The notes under the pieces are model-generated. The model worked only from the letters and a program-made list of their open reading frames with translations. It made no database searches and was not told the origin of the DNA. The translations under genes and the position numbers were made by a program. From positions 1 to 64,000 of the forward strand of contig CAVUAU010000017.1 in assembly GCA_963739625.1 (NCBI GenBank): a DNA stretch of 64,000 bases. Reading direction: 5' to 3'. The DNA comes from Salinimicrobium sp963739625 (GTDB taxonomy: Bacteria; Bacteroidota; Bacteroidia; Flavobacteriales; Flavobacteriaceae). Below, piece after piece: positions 53,311 through 62,143 of this stretch; within the stretch, counting starts at the first letter, position 1, and each line of letters starts with the position of its first letter.

Positions 53311-54204
53311 ATGTCAACAAAACAAAGGGTTTTAATGGTTGTCAACCCCATCTCGGGCGGCAAGGACAAAACCCCTATTATAGAACAGGTTTCTGAATAC
53401 CTGCAGAACGAATCCTCCCAACTAAAGATTTTTAAGACCTCGGGAAAACGCGATAAGGAGGAACTTACAACTGTCATTAAGGACTATGATCCCACCCGAA
53501 TCCTCATTGTGGGCGGGGACGGCAGTATTAAATTAGTAGCCGAAATTATTAAAGATAAAAAGATTCCCTTAGGTATCTTTCCCGCAGGCTCAGCAAACGG
53601 ACTTGCTGAAAACCTGGATCTTCCCACCGCAACTGCCGATCTTACAGAGATCGCGCTAGGCGACAACTTCCTGGAACTTGATACCATCATGATCAACAAT
53701 GAGCTTTGTCTTCATATAAGTGATATCGGCCTTAACGCCGCCCTCATTAAAAATTATGAGGAAGGAAACATCAGGGGGAAATTAGGCTATCTTATCCAAT
53801 CTGTCCCTACCCTAATCAAAAGCGATTTTCCCTTTCAGTTCACCATTGAAAAAGAAGGAAAGACTATACACAGAAAAGCAGTACTGCTGGCGATTGCTAA
53901 TGCCCGAAAATACGGGACCGGATCGACAATTAATCCACATGGAAAGTATGACGACGGCAAATTCGAAATTCTTGTTTTCAAGGAATTCAATTTTTCACAA
54001 ATCCTTCGCACCTTCTTTGAAAATGTGGAACTCAGTGAAGATTTTGTTGAGATCTTTTCGACATCTAAAGCCACTATAACATGTGAAAAGAATATCCCGT
54101 TTCAAATCGATGGAGAATATCGAGGGGAGGTACGGCATGTGGAGGCAAAGATAAGCCCGATCAAAATGAAAATTGCGGTTCCCGAAAAAAAGAGCCGGTT
54201 TTAG
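53311..54204 (+). CDS. diacylglycerol kinase family lipid kinase
   Basis: 297 residues of the DAGK_cat/YegS fold: VLMVVNPISGGKDKTPIIEQ, ILIVGGDGSIKLVAEIIKDK (nucleotide site; the usual GGDGTxNEV is GGDGSIKLV) and PLGIFPAGSANGLAENLDLP. The C-terminal beta-sandwich is FQFTIEKEGKTIHRKAVLLA and PFQIDGEY. It phosphorylates a diacylglycerol or related lipid with ATP. Divergent from the App1 phosphatase gene. Confidence 0.9.
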   Translation: MSTKQRVLMVVNPISGGKDKTPIIEQVSEYLQNESSQLKIFKTSGKRDKEELTTVIKDYDPTRILIVGGDGSIKLVAEIIKDKKIPLGIFPAGSANGLAENLDLPTATADLTEIALGDNFLELDTIMINNELCLHISDIGLNAALIKNYEEGNIRGKLGYLIQSVPTLIKSDFPFQFTIEKEGKTIHRKAVLLAIANARKYGTGSTINPHGKYDDGKFEILVFKEFNFSQILRTFFENVELSEDFVEIFSTSKATITCEKNIPFQIDGEYRGEVRHVEAKISPIKMKIAVPEKKSRF

Positions 54205-54344
54205 TTAAAGTAATGACAAAAATTTATCTCACCCCTGCTTTTAATGCTTACTTAACAATATTTTAGGCTGAGATTAATTGAAAAGGCTCGATAAAGCTGT
54301 AATTTAGATAACCTAAATAACTAACAAATTTAAAAAATTGAATT

Positions 54345-54989
54345 ATGGCAGAAATCAAAATTGAAAAGAAAAAACCAATTTGGCCGTGGATCATTCTCGT
54401 GCTGGTTATTCTTGCATTGCTCTACTTTTTAGTATTTGCAGACGACGATGATGACAATGATGACATGGAAGAAGTGGAAACTGAACAGGTAGAGGAAGGA
54501 ACCGCCTGGGAAGATGACACCGATACCGCCAATTGGGATGACAGTGAATCTAACTGGGAGAATGATTCTCTTAGCACCGGAAGCGTTTCTGGTTACCTGT
54601 CTTATGTTTCAGATAAGTCCAAAATGGGTGTTGATCACGAGTACACGAACAATGCTCTTATTGAACTCATGAATGCCGTACAGGCAAAAGCAGGCGAAAT
54701 GAATTATGACATTTCTGCTGATATGCAACAGGTAAGGCAAAGTGCACAAGCGATCACTAAAGATCCTACTGCCAAAACCCATGCAAACACAATTAAAGAA
54801 GCCGGAACAAAACTGGCTGATATTATGGAGAAAATGCAGAAGGAGAAATATCCTGACCTTTCCCAGGATGTGCAGGACGTGAAAACGGCGGCCAATAACA
54901 TTAAGCCTGATGTGCAGACACTTCAGCAAAAAGACCAGATCAATAAGTTTTTTGACGAGGCTGCCGATGTGCTAAAGAAAATGAGCTAA
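54345..54989 (+). CDS. single-pass membrane protein with acidic linker
   Basis: 214 residues. One N-terminal membrane helix (IWPWIILVLVILALLYFLVF) is followed directly by an aspartate/glutamate stretch (DDDDDNDDMEEVETEQVEE) and a helical domain: GYLSYVSDKSKMGVDHEYTN, MQQVRQSAQAITKDPTAKTH, YPDLSQDVQDVKTAANNIKP. The helical part has regular heptads, suggesting a bundle outside the inner membrane. No family that I recognise. The PRC-barrel gene follows by 21 bases and both probably share a promoter and a terminator, so they may act together. Confidence 0.8.
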   Translation: MAEIKIEKKKPIWPWIILVLVILALLYFLVFADDDDDNDDMEEVETEQVEEGTAWEDDTDTANWDDSESNWENDSLSTGSVSGYLSYVSDKSKMGVDHEYTNNALIELMNAVQAKAGEMNYDISADMQQVRQSAQAITKDPTAKTHANTIKEAGTKLADIMEKMQKEKYPDLSQDVQDVKTAANNIKPDVQTLQQKDQINKFFDEAADVLKKMS

Positions 54990-55010
54990 TAATTTAAAAA
55001 AAGGAAAATT

Positions 55011-55598
55011 ATGACTGACGATAAAAACAGAAAAAAACACCTATTTTACCTCGATGAGCTGTCTGACTATAAAGTAGACAGCCATGATCCCGATGTAAGA
55101 GGCTGGAAAGTCAAAGATGTTGACGGGCGTACAGTAGGCACAGTAGATAACCTACTGGTAAACAAGGAAAAGAAACGCGTGGTTTATCTGGATGTAGAAG
55201 TAGACAAATCTATTATTGATGCGAACCATAAACCTTATGGGCAACCTGCTTCAGGAAATGTTCATGAATTCATCAACGAAGACGGTGAAAATCATTTGAT
55301 CATTCCAATAGGGTTAGCGCGTTTGAATACCGATGAAAAATATGTCTATTCAGACAAGATCAACCATCGCACTTTTGCCGAAACCAAGAGAAGAAGAAAA
55401 GATCATGACATCGACAGGGATTACGAAGTAGTAGTTCTTGAAAGCTATAACCGCGACCTTGACTCTGATCTCGATGAAGATGAAAGAAGAGAACGGGATA
55501 GAAGAGAACGGGAAAGACGAGCCGAACTTGAAGAGAATGATTCCGGCTTCTACGACCGTCCTGAGTTTGACAGGGTTAATGATCCCAGTAGACGATAG
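55011..55598 (+). CDS. PRC-barrel domain protein
   Basis: 195 residues, no signal. The N-terminal PRC-barrel is YKVDSHDPDVRGWKVKDVDG, RTVGTVDNLLVNKEKKRVVY, LDVEVDKSI, and LIIPIGLARLNTDEKYVYSD. The tail is highly charged (RRERDRRERERRAELEEND) and disordered or helical. PRC-barrels occur in photosystem H subunits and RimM; stand-alone ones like this are stress-related in several bacteria and lack a known role. Cotranscribed with the acidic membrane protein. Confidence 0.88.
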   Translation: MTDDKNRKKHLFYLDELSDYKVDSHDPDVRGWKVKDVDGRTVGTVDNLLVNKEKKRVVYLDVEVDKSIIDANHKPYGQPASGNVHEFINEDGENHLIIPIGLARLNTDEKYVYSDKINHRTFAETKRRRKDHDIDRDYEVVVLESYNRDLDSDLDEDERRERDRRERERRAELEENDSGFYDRPEFDRVNDPSRR

Positions 55599-55620
55599 TT
55601 TAATAGGAAATGATGATACA

Positions 55621-55650
55621 AAAGGGAAACTCTCGGGTTTCCCTTTTTTT
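55621..55650 (+). terminator. intrinsic terminator after the PRC-barrel gene
   Basis: AAGGGAAAC and GTTTCCCTT arms around TCTCGG, followed by a T-run. Confidence 0.85.
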
Positions 55651-55670
55651 AATCCTGAAAAACCTGGAAT

Positions 55671-56885
55671 ATGAATTACAAAAAAGTTACTTTTAAAAAT
55701 AAGGAAGGCATTGCATTGACGGGTCATTTGGAACTTCCTCTCAACAGGGAGCCTCATACTTTTGTGCTTTTTGCCCACTGCTTCACCTGTAATAAAGATT
55801 TTTTTGCGGTGAGGAACATTGCGAATGCACTATCGAAAAACGGGTATGGAGTGCTAAGGTTTGATTTCACCGGCCTGGGCGAAAGTGAGGGAGAATTTGC
55901 CGAATCCAATTTTTCGGGTAATGTTGAAGATCTTCTTTCAGCCGCAGATTTCCTTAAAAAAGAACACCATGCTCCTTCCCTGCTCATTGGACATTCCCTG
56001 GGCGGCGCTGCCGTTATCTTTGCTGCAGAAAATTTACCCACGGTTAAAGCAGTTGCCACGATTGGCGCCCCTTCTTCCCAGAGTCACGTGACCCATCTGC
56101 TGGAAGATGAACTTTCTGAAATCCAGAAAAACGGAAAAGCCACCGTTAATCTTGGCGGAAGAAAATTTACGATTAAAGAACAGTTTCTTGACGACCTCAA
56201 AAGCCGTGACCTGAAAGCTATTGTAAAAGATCTCGAAAAGGCCATTTTGGTAATGCATTCTCCTCAGGATAAGGTCGTGGAGATCAAAAATGCCGAAGAG
56301 CTGTACATAGCTGCCCGGCACCCAAAAAGTTTCGTATCCCTGGATGGGGCAGATCATCTTCTAACCAAAACCAGCGATTCTGTTTACGCGGGAGAGGTCA
56401 TCGCCGCCTGGGCCTCAAGGTATCTTGAAATTCCTGCAGAAAAAGAGCTTTTTACAGAGCACGAAGTAGTTGCAAACTTGGGAGAAGAAGGCTTTACCAC
56501 CCAAATGAGGGCCGGCAGGCACTTCTTCATCGCCGATGAACCGGTGAAAGCCGGAGGTAAGGATTTTGGACCATCTCCTTATGATTATCTTTCTGCTGCC
56601 CTGGCAGCCTGCACTTCCATGACCATTCAGATGTATGTGAAAAGAAAGAAATGGCCGCTGGAAAATGTAGAAACTCATGTAAATCATCATAAATCACATG
56701 CCGAAGATTGCGATCAATGTGAAAGAAACACAGCAAAAATTGATGTTTTTGAGAGGATTATAAACCTTGAAGGTAATCTTGATGAAGAGCAAACTCAAAG
56801 AGTGCTGGAGATTGCAGACAAATGTCCTGTCCACCGTACTCTAAGTAATAAAGTAAGAATAACAACCCAAATGAAAGAGGCCTGA
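55671..56885 (+). CDS. bifunctional alpha/beta hydrolase / OsmC family protein
   Basis: 404 residues, two domains. Residues 1-255 are an alpha/beta hydrolase: FVLFAHCFTCNKDFFAVRNI, FDFTGLGESEGEFAESNFSG, and the nucleophile elbow LLIGHSLGGAAVIFAAENLP. From about 265 an OsmC domain has GKDFGPSPYDYLSAALAACT with the first reactive Cys, and DKCPVHRTLSNKVRI with the second. OsmC proteins reduce organic hydroperoxides with lipoyl or thiol donors. The hydrolase may supply or clear an ester substrate. It precedes Cu/Zn SOD, so this pair looks like oxidative-stress defence. Confidence 0.93.
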   Translation: MNYKKVTFKNKEGIALTGHLELPLNREPHTFVLFAHCFTCNKDFFAVRNIANALSKNGYGVLRFDFTGLGESEGEFAESNFSGNVEDLLSAADFLKKEHHAPSLLIGHSLGGAAVIFAAENLPTVKAVATIGAPSSQSHVTHLLEDELSEIQKNGKATVNLGGRKFTIKEQFLDDLKSRDLKAIVKDLEKAILVMHSPQDKVVEIKNAEELYIAARHPKSFVSLDGADHLLTKTSDSVYAGEVIAAWASRYLEIPAEKELFTEHEVVANLGEEGFTTQMRAGRHFFIADEPVKAGGKDFGPSPYDYLSAALAACTSMTIQMYVKRKKWPLENVETHVNHHKSHAEDCDQCERNTAKIDVFERIINLEGNLDEEQTQRVLEIADKCPVHRTLSNKVRITTQMKEA

Positions 56886-56977
56886 GCCTTCCGCTTTTTG
56901 TTAAACGAAACTTAATATTTTGGCTAATGTGGCTATTCTGTCTAATTTAGTTTAGCTAACTATATAATTTCAATATT

Positions 56978-57577
56978 ATGAAACGAATTTATTTATCGCT
57001 GATGTTCACAGCTGCACTTGTTTTTACGGGATGTAAAAACGAAAACACCACTGCCGAAGAGCGCGTGGATGAGGATGTGGACATGGTACAGGAAGATACC
57101 CAAATGGCCGATGAAACTGAAGAGGCTAAGGAAGTCACTATTCAGATCCAGCCTAAGAGCGACAGCAATATTTCCGGAGAGATCAAATTTTCTGAAGAAA
57201 ACGGCGAGGTCACAATGACTGCCAACTTCTCTGGTCTTGAAGAAGGAATGCATGCCATCCATATTCATGAAAAAGCAGATTGTTCTGCTGCCGATGGTAC
57301 TTCTGCAGGAGGTCACTGGAACCCAACCAACAAGCAACATGGAGAGTGGGGAGACAGCAATGGCTACCACAGGGGAGACATTGGGAACTTTGACGTGAAT
57401 GCAGACGGGGAAGGCAGTATTACCTTCACTACCGATGAATGGTGTATAGGCTGTGACGATGCAGACCGCAATATTCTTGAAAAAGCTGTTGTTGTACACC
57501 AGGGAGCTGACGATTTTACTTCTCAACCTAGTGGCGCCGCCGGCAAACGAGTTGGTTGTGCAGAGATCAAAATGTAA
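56978..57577 (+). CDS. sodC: Cu/Zn superoxide dismutase family lipoprotein
   Basis: 199 residues with a lipobox signal (MKRIYLSLMFTAALVFTGC). An acidic linker leads to the SOD domain: LEEGMHAIHIHEKADCSA (Cu ligands His), AGGHWNPTNKQHGEWGDSNG, YHRGDIGNFDVNADG (Zn ligands) and KAVVVHQGADDFTSQPSGAA with the last Cu His; AGKRVGCAEIKM ends with the structural Cys and the usual Arg. It dismutates superoxide in the periplasm or at the outer membrane. All ligands seem present. Confidence 0.93.
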   Translation: MKRIYLSLMFTAALVFTGCKNENTTAEERVDEDVDMVQEDTQMADETEEAKEVTIQIQPKSDSNISGEIKFSEENGEVTMTANFSGLEEGMHAIHIHEKADCSAADGTSAGGHWNPTNKQHGEWGDSNGYHRGDIGNFDVNADGEGSITFTTDEWCIGCDDADRNILEKAVVVHQGADDFTSQPSGAAGKRVGCAEIKM

Positions 57578-57594
57578 TAAATTTCTTGAAAGAT

Positions 57595-57623
57595 AAAAAA
57601 GCGGCTTTACGGCCGCTTTTTTT
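57595..57623 (+). terminator. bidirectional terminator between sodC and NDH-2
   Basis: AAAAAAGCGGC / GCCGCTTTTTTT arms around TTTACG serve the convergent sodC and NDH-2 transcripts. Confidence 0.85.
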
Positions 57624-57625
57624 GT

Positions 57626-58937
57626 TTATACCTTTTTTTGATCTACCTCCAGGTTTTTCTTGTTGCTTTTGAAGGGTCTTATAATAAGCCGTGAAGCCTT
57701 ATCAAAATTGACGTAGTTATAAACCCAGTTAAAAAAGGTGATGAGACGGTTTCTAAACCCCACGAGGAAGTAAAGATGAATGAACATCCAGATAAACCAG
57801 GCAAAGAAGCCTCCGAATTTCAATTTTCCGAGGTCTACCACTGCCTTATTTCTTCCCACAGTAGCCATCGTTCCCTTATCATAGTACTCAAAAGGCTCCA
57901 GTTTTTCCCCTTTTATAAGCCTCTTTAAATTTTTTGCCAGGTGTTTTCCCTGCTGTATCGCAGGCTGTGCAACCATGGGATGTCCCTTGGGATACTTTTC
58001 ATTTTTCATCAAGGCAATGTCCCCAATGGCAAAGATATTTTCATATCCCACCACCTGGTTAAAGACATTTACCTCATAACGATCTGCCTTTGGAATTACA
58101 GCCGAAGCATTAAGACCTGCAACAGGCGCTCCAGAAACCCCCGCTGCCCAAATAAATGTGGAAGTTTCAAAATTAAGCCCTTCTTTGTTGGTGGTAACAC
58201 GATTGCCGTCATATTCCTGCACCATCGTATTGAGGTGGATCTTCACCCCCATTTCCCTGAGAAACTTATCAGCTTTTTCTGAAGCTTTTTCGCTCATTGG
58301 CGGCAAAACCCGATCGAGCCCTTCTATGAGATGTATCTCAATTTCAGAAGGATCAATATCTCTGAAATCCCGGGGCACAATGTGGTTACCTACCTCGGCA
58401 ATAGCACCGCAAAGTTCAACACCCGTTGGCCCTGCCCCTGCCACCACGAAGGTTAGGAGCTTCTTTCCTTTCAACGGGATCTTCGGTAATAACAGCCTGC
58501 TCAAGATTTTCCAGCAGGAGACTGCGAATGTTCAGGGCCTGCGGAATCGTCTTCATCCACATGGCATGTTCTTCAATGCTTTTATTTCCGAAGAAATTGG
58601 TACGCGATCCGGTGGCCAAGACCAGGTAATCGTAAGCCAGATCACCTATAGAGGTTTGAATCTTATTCCTTTCGGGTATTACCTTTGAAACCTCGGCTAA
58701 CCTAAAATAGCCATCTTTGCTTCTCCTGGTGATCTTGCGAAGAGGATAGGCAATAGAATCTGGCTCCAAACCCGAAGTGGAGACCTGGTAAAGCAAGGGC
58801 TGGAAAGTGTGGTAATTGTGCCGGTCGAGCATGATCACCTGCAGTTTTTCCTTCAGCAGATGTTTAGCCAATGAAATTCCGGCAAAACCTCCTCCTACAA
58901 TGACAACCCGCGGATATTCAGAAATAGGAATATTCAT
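57626..58937 (-). pseudogene. type II NADH:quinone oxidoreductase, single-base frameshift
   Basis: One 436-residue gene in two frames. The first (58937 on) has the FAD fold PRVVIVGGGFAGISLAKHLL and runs to TEDPVERK. Skipping C58463 (G on the coding strand) continues KLLTFVVAGAGPTGVELCGA with the NAD fold, then FIWAAGVSGAPVAG and VVGYENIFAIGDIALMKNEK. The C-terminal hydrophobic helix (FFAWFIWMFIHLYFLVGF) anchors it to the membrane. NDH-2 passes electrons from NADH to menaquinone without pumping. Both halves are well conserved, so a sequencing error is possible. Confidence 0.9.
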
Positions 58938-59058
58938 GTTAAAATGATAATTTTCCCTAAGTTATTATTTTCAATCCAAGGGGCAGAACCGCAAAATAAC
59001 TTTAGGTTTTTTGTAACATGTCGATAAAAATCCACACCAATATAAGGTAAGTCAACCT

Positions 59059-59553
59059 GTGAAAGAAGAACTCGAACATCAATTTGTAAGCAATCTAGAG
59101 AGGCACCAGAATATTGTGCACAAGATTTGCCGTATGTATACAAATGATAAAGAGTCTCATAACGACCTTTTTCAGGAGATCACTATCCAATTGTGGAAGG
59201 CCTACCCAAAGTTTCGGGGCGATTCGAAATTTAGCACCTGGATGTACCGTGTTGCCCTTAATACCGCAATTACCCTTTATAGAAAATCCAAGAGAGACAT
59301 AAGGACGCAGGATTTTGATGAGGTAAGTTTCAAAATAAAGGCTCACGAATATGATGATGAAATTGAACAACAGCTCAAACTGATGTATACAGCTGTAAAA
59401 CAGCTCAATGACATCGATAAAGCACTGGTTTTTCTTTATCTGGAAGATCAGTCTTATAGAGAAATTTCTGAAACCCTGGGTATTTCTGAAGTCAATGCCC
59501 GCGTAAAAATGAATCGTATAAAAACAGCTTTAAAAAATATTCTAAATCCCTAA
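59059..59553 (+). CDS. ECF RNA polymerase sigma factor
   Basis: 164 residues from GTG 59059. Region 2: NIVHKICRMYTNDKESHNDL, FQEITIQLWKAYPKFRGDSK, FSTWMYRVALNTAITLY. Region 4: LNDIDKALVFLYLEDQSYRE, ISETLGISEVNARVKMNRI. Its two downstream genes, 8 and 1 bases apart, form a module with a four-helix membrane protein and a small protein. It differs clearly from the ECF factor at 21.3 kb. Confidence 0.92.
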   Translation: MKEELEHQFVSNLERHQNIVHKICRMYTNDKESHNDLFQEITIQLWKAYPKFRGDSKFSTWMYRVALNTAITLYRKSKRDIRTQDFDEVSFKIKAHEYDDEIEQQLKLMYTAVKQLNDIDKALVFLYLEDQSYREISETLGISEVNARVKMNRIKTALKNILNP

Positions 59554-59561
59554 TAAGAATA

Positions 59562-60200
59562 ATGGATGAACTGGAGTTTTTAAAACAGAACTGGAAGAAG
59601 CAGGAGGAGGACCTTCCGCGGCTTTCCTACGACCAGATCTACCGCATGCTAAAGAAGCGGTCTGCTTCTATTGTCAAATGGATCTTTGTCATCAGTATTG
59701 CAGAATTACTGCTGTCTACGCTGTTGAGCATCTGGCTGGCAGACGCCGACTATTGGAAGGAAATGGACAAGATCCACCTCAAAGGCTTTACCATAGGTTT
59801 TTATGTGCTTAGCTACATCATCACTTTTTACTTTATCTACAGGTTCTACAAAAACTACCAGAAGATCTCGGCTACAGATGATGCTGCGACCCTTATGAGC
59901 AACATTTTAAGGACCCGCCGAACAGTAAAGACCTATATCGCCTATGTACTTATCTCGAGTGCATTCTCGGCCATTGTCGTCACCTTCTTCACTATAAGAA
60001 ATCACCAGGCGATACAAAAGGTAGAAAATGCGGCACAATACACCTTTGACGGCCTCGACTGGGCAAAATTTGTATTGGCTTTCCTTGTGGTGCTGATTTT
60101 ATTTTTGGGATTACTTTGGTTGTTCTATAAACTGCTCTACGGAATTTTGTTGAGGAGGTTGAAGCTCAATTACAGGGAACTGAAAAGACTGGAAGTATAA
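59562..60200 (+). CDS. membrane protein downstream of ECF sigma, candidate anti-sigma
   Basis: 212 residues. A cytoplasmic N-terminus (MDELEFLKQNWKKQEEDLPR, then LSYDQIYRMLKKRSA) precedes four membrane helices (about 38-60, 78-98, 118-140, 165-190). The start overlaps the sigma operon (8 bases after its stop). Proteins beginning with ExLKxxWKKQE and located here are common in Flavobacteria; sigma-binding by the N-terminus is inferred from position. Confidence 0.75.
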   Translation: MDELEFLKQNWKKQEEDLPRLSYDQIYRMLKKRSASIVKWIFVISIAELLLSTLLSIWLADADYWKEMDKIHLKGFTIGFYVLSYIITFYFIYRFYKNYQKISATDDAATLMSNILRTRRTVKTYIAYVLISSAFSAIVVTFFTIRNHQAIQKVENAAQYTFDGLDWAKFVLAFLVVLILFLGLLWLFYKLLYGILLRRLKLNYRELKRLEV

Positions 60201-60201
60201 G

Positions 60202-60654
60202 ATGCAGGTAAAGCCACTCATAATTCCTACTGAAAGCTTTTCTGAAAAAGAAAAGAGGGAATTGCATGAGTTTGAAAAATTGATCAACAAGCTCAACCAA
60301 AGAAATATTCCTGCTGATGTGGCTGAAGAGATCAACAGCAAAATAGAGTCCCTTAACCGGTGTGGAGCTGGTTCAAAAAAATATGTAAACAAAATGAGGA
60401 GTTCCAAAAAGGGCATTTTTGAGCTGCTTCAAAAAAAGACCGATCTGGTCCCCGGAAAGTATTACACCAATTACTGGACGCCTTTGGGAATGACTGGTTT
60501 TGGCCTTCCTGTTGGTGCCGCACTTTCTGCCATCACTAAGAACAGCTCTTTTATTGGCATTGGATTACCTATCGGGCTGGCACTTGGAGCTTTTTATGGT
60601 AAAAAATTGGATGAAAAAGCTGCAAAAGAAGGTAAAGTGCTCGACCTTTCCTAA
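60202..60654 (+). CDS. small protein of the ECF module, unknown function
   Basis: 150 residues, starting 1 base after the previous stop. The N-terminal 70 residues are helical and charged (FSEKEKRELHEFEKLINKLN; EINSKIESLNRCGAGSKKYV). The C-terminus has two glycine-rich hydrophobic segments (GMTGFGLPVGAALSAIT; FIGIGLPIGLALGAFYGKKL), perhaps a membrane hairpin. I do not recognise the family. The last 4 bases overlap the convergent acyltransferase gene. Confidence 0.72.
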   Translation: MQVKPLIIPTESFSEKEKRELHEFEKLINKLNQRNIPADVAEEINSKIESLNRCGAGSKKYVNKMRSSKKGIFELLQKKTDLVPGKYYTNYWTPLGMTGFGLPVGAALSAITKNSSFIGIGLPIGLALGAFYGKKLDEKAAKEGKVLDLS

Positions 60655-61454
60655 TATTCCCACTGCCGGGTCTTGTTGAGCGCTTCCATTGCTTCCAGCT
60701 CCTCCTGCGGAATCACCTTCAGGAAGGATGGATGTTGTTCAATGGCATATTCGATCTTTTCTACGATTTCTTCTATAGACTCATTTTCATAGTCAATAGC
60801 CAGAGGTTCTTTGATTTGAAAGGACTGAAGAATTCCGCGTTTTTTGATACGCAGCCCTTTCTTGTCAAAAGACCTTCTAAAGCCATCGATAACAATAGGA
60901 ATTACAACAGGTTTGTAGGTCTTAATGATGTGTGCAGTCCCTTTTCTAATGGGCTTGAATGGTTTTGTCGTTCCCTGCGGGAAAGTGATTACCCAGCCAT
61001 CTTTTAGGGCGACCCCAATATTTTCGGTATCGTCCAGGTTTACTTCCCGCTGTACATCTTTTCCTTTTTCACGCCAGGTACGTTCTACAGTTACAGCCCC
61101 CGCATAAGCCATTAAGCGGGTAAGCAGGCCGGCTTTCATGGTCTCTTTCGCAGCTACATAATAGATATTGAGCTTTGGCTGCCACAGGTAACCCACATTT
61201 TTTATTGAATCCACCCTTCCACTCAGGGCCGCGTTAAACACGTGGAACATTGCGGTAACATCGGCAAAATAGGTCTGGTGGTTAGAGACGAAAAGCACAT
61301 TGGTATCGGGCAGATTTTTTATAATTTCTGAACCTTCGATCTTTAACTCATTAAAGCCGCGGTAGCGACGATGCGAGAGCACTCCAAAGATCCTTATCAT
61401 CCATTTTTTAAAGAAAAGAATATGCCCAAAAGGATTCTTTTTCAATAACCCCAT
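60651..61454 (-). CDS. lysophospholipid acyltransferase (PlsC-like)
   Basis: 267 residues from ATG 61454 (MGLLKKNPFGHILFFKKWMI); an ATG 13 codons upstream (61493) is also possible. The acyltransferase motif is FVSNHQTYFADVTAMFHVFN with the HxxxxD box (HQTYFAD), followed by GAVTVERTWREKGKDVQREV, then VITFPQGTTKPFKPIRKGTA and VIPIVIDGFRRSF. It acylates lysophosphatidate or a related lipid at the inner membrane. The NUDIX gene is 8 bases further upstream on the same strand (47 bases if ATG 61454 is used) and may be cotranscribed. Confidence 0.9.
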   Translation of the reverse strand: MGLLKKNPFGHILFFKKWMIRIFGVLSHRRYRGFNELKIEGSEIIKNLPDTNVLFVSNHQTYFADVTAMFHVFNAALSGRVDSIKNVGYLWQPKLNIYYVAAKETMKAGLLTRLMAYAGAVTVERTWREKGKDVQREVNLDDTENIGVALKDGWVITFPQGTTKPFKPIRKGTAHIIKTYKPVVIPIVIDGFRRSFDKKGLRIKKRGILQSFQIKEPLAIDYENESIEEIVEKIEYAIEQHPSFLKVIPQEELEAMEALNKTRQWEY

Positions 61455-61501
61455 ATTTCCCTTACATTGTTTTGAATGGCCAAAGATACTCATTTCTGCA
61501 G

Positions 61502-62143
61502 TTACAGCGCCTGCTTCAAAATTTCTTTCATTTCGCTAAGCATCATTGCTGTAGCTCCCCATACCACATGGCCGTTGAGCAAAAAAGCAGGAACCTCAAT
61601 ATTTGTCGCATAAGAAGTGCTAAGACGGCGTTGGGTAAAGCAGGAATCACTTAAAAAATGATCGATATCTATTTCCAGCACAGATTCCACTTCCTCTTCC
61701 TGCGGAATAAGCACAGGAGTCTTTTCCATGATCCCAAGAAAAGGCTGCACCCAAAAATTACTGGGCGGGATATAAAGCCTGGTAAGCTCCCGAAGCACCT
61801 GTACCTCTCCTTGTGGGATGCCCACTTCCTCTTCGGTTTCCCTCAAAGCTGTGTGCTCCAGGTCGCGATCTGATTTTTCTACTCTCCCTCCCGGAAATCC
61901 TACCTGGTTTGAATGTACTCCTTTATAGGTTTTGCGAAGAATAAGAACAAATTTCGTATCCTCCTGCTGCCCGGGATAAAAAACAGCCATAACAGCTGCC
62001 TGCTTCGGCTTTCTTTGTTCGATATCAAGGTTTTCTAATTCCCGGAGACGCAGCATAGGTGCTAATTTTTGATGCGCCTGCTCCCCGGGAAGTGTAATTT
62101 TTCTTAATTTCGGACTTCTCTTTAAAAACTCCTGAAAATCCAT
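61502..62143 (-). CDS. NUDIX hydrolase (CoA pyrophosphatase type)
   Basis: 213 residues. The Nudix box is GFPGGRVEKSDRDLEHTALR followed by ETEEEVGIPQG (GX5EX7REUXEEXGU), preceded by HSNQVGFPGG, the UPF0035 motif of CoA and acyl-CoA diphosphatases. It would cleave CoA to 4'-phosphopantetheine and 3',5'-ADP. Its ATG (CAT at 62141-62143) overlaps the ATG of the divergent cyclophilin gene within a single CATG. Confidence 0.92.
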   Translation of the reverse strand: MDFQEFLKRSPKLRKITLPGEQAHQKLAPMLRLRELENLDIEQRKPKQAAVMAVFYPGQQEDTKFVLILRKTYKGVHSNQVGFPGGRVEKSDRDLEHTALRETEEEVGIPQGEVQVLRELTRLYIPPSNFWVQPFLGIMEKTPVLIPQEEEVESVLEIDIDHFLSDSCFTQRRLSTSYATNIEVPAFLLNGHVVWGATAMMLSEMKEILKQAL

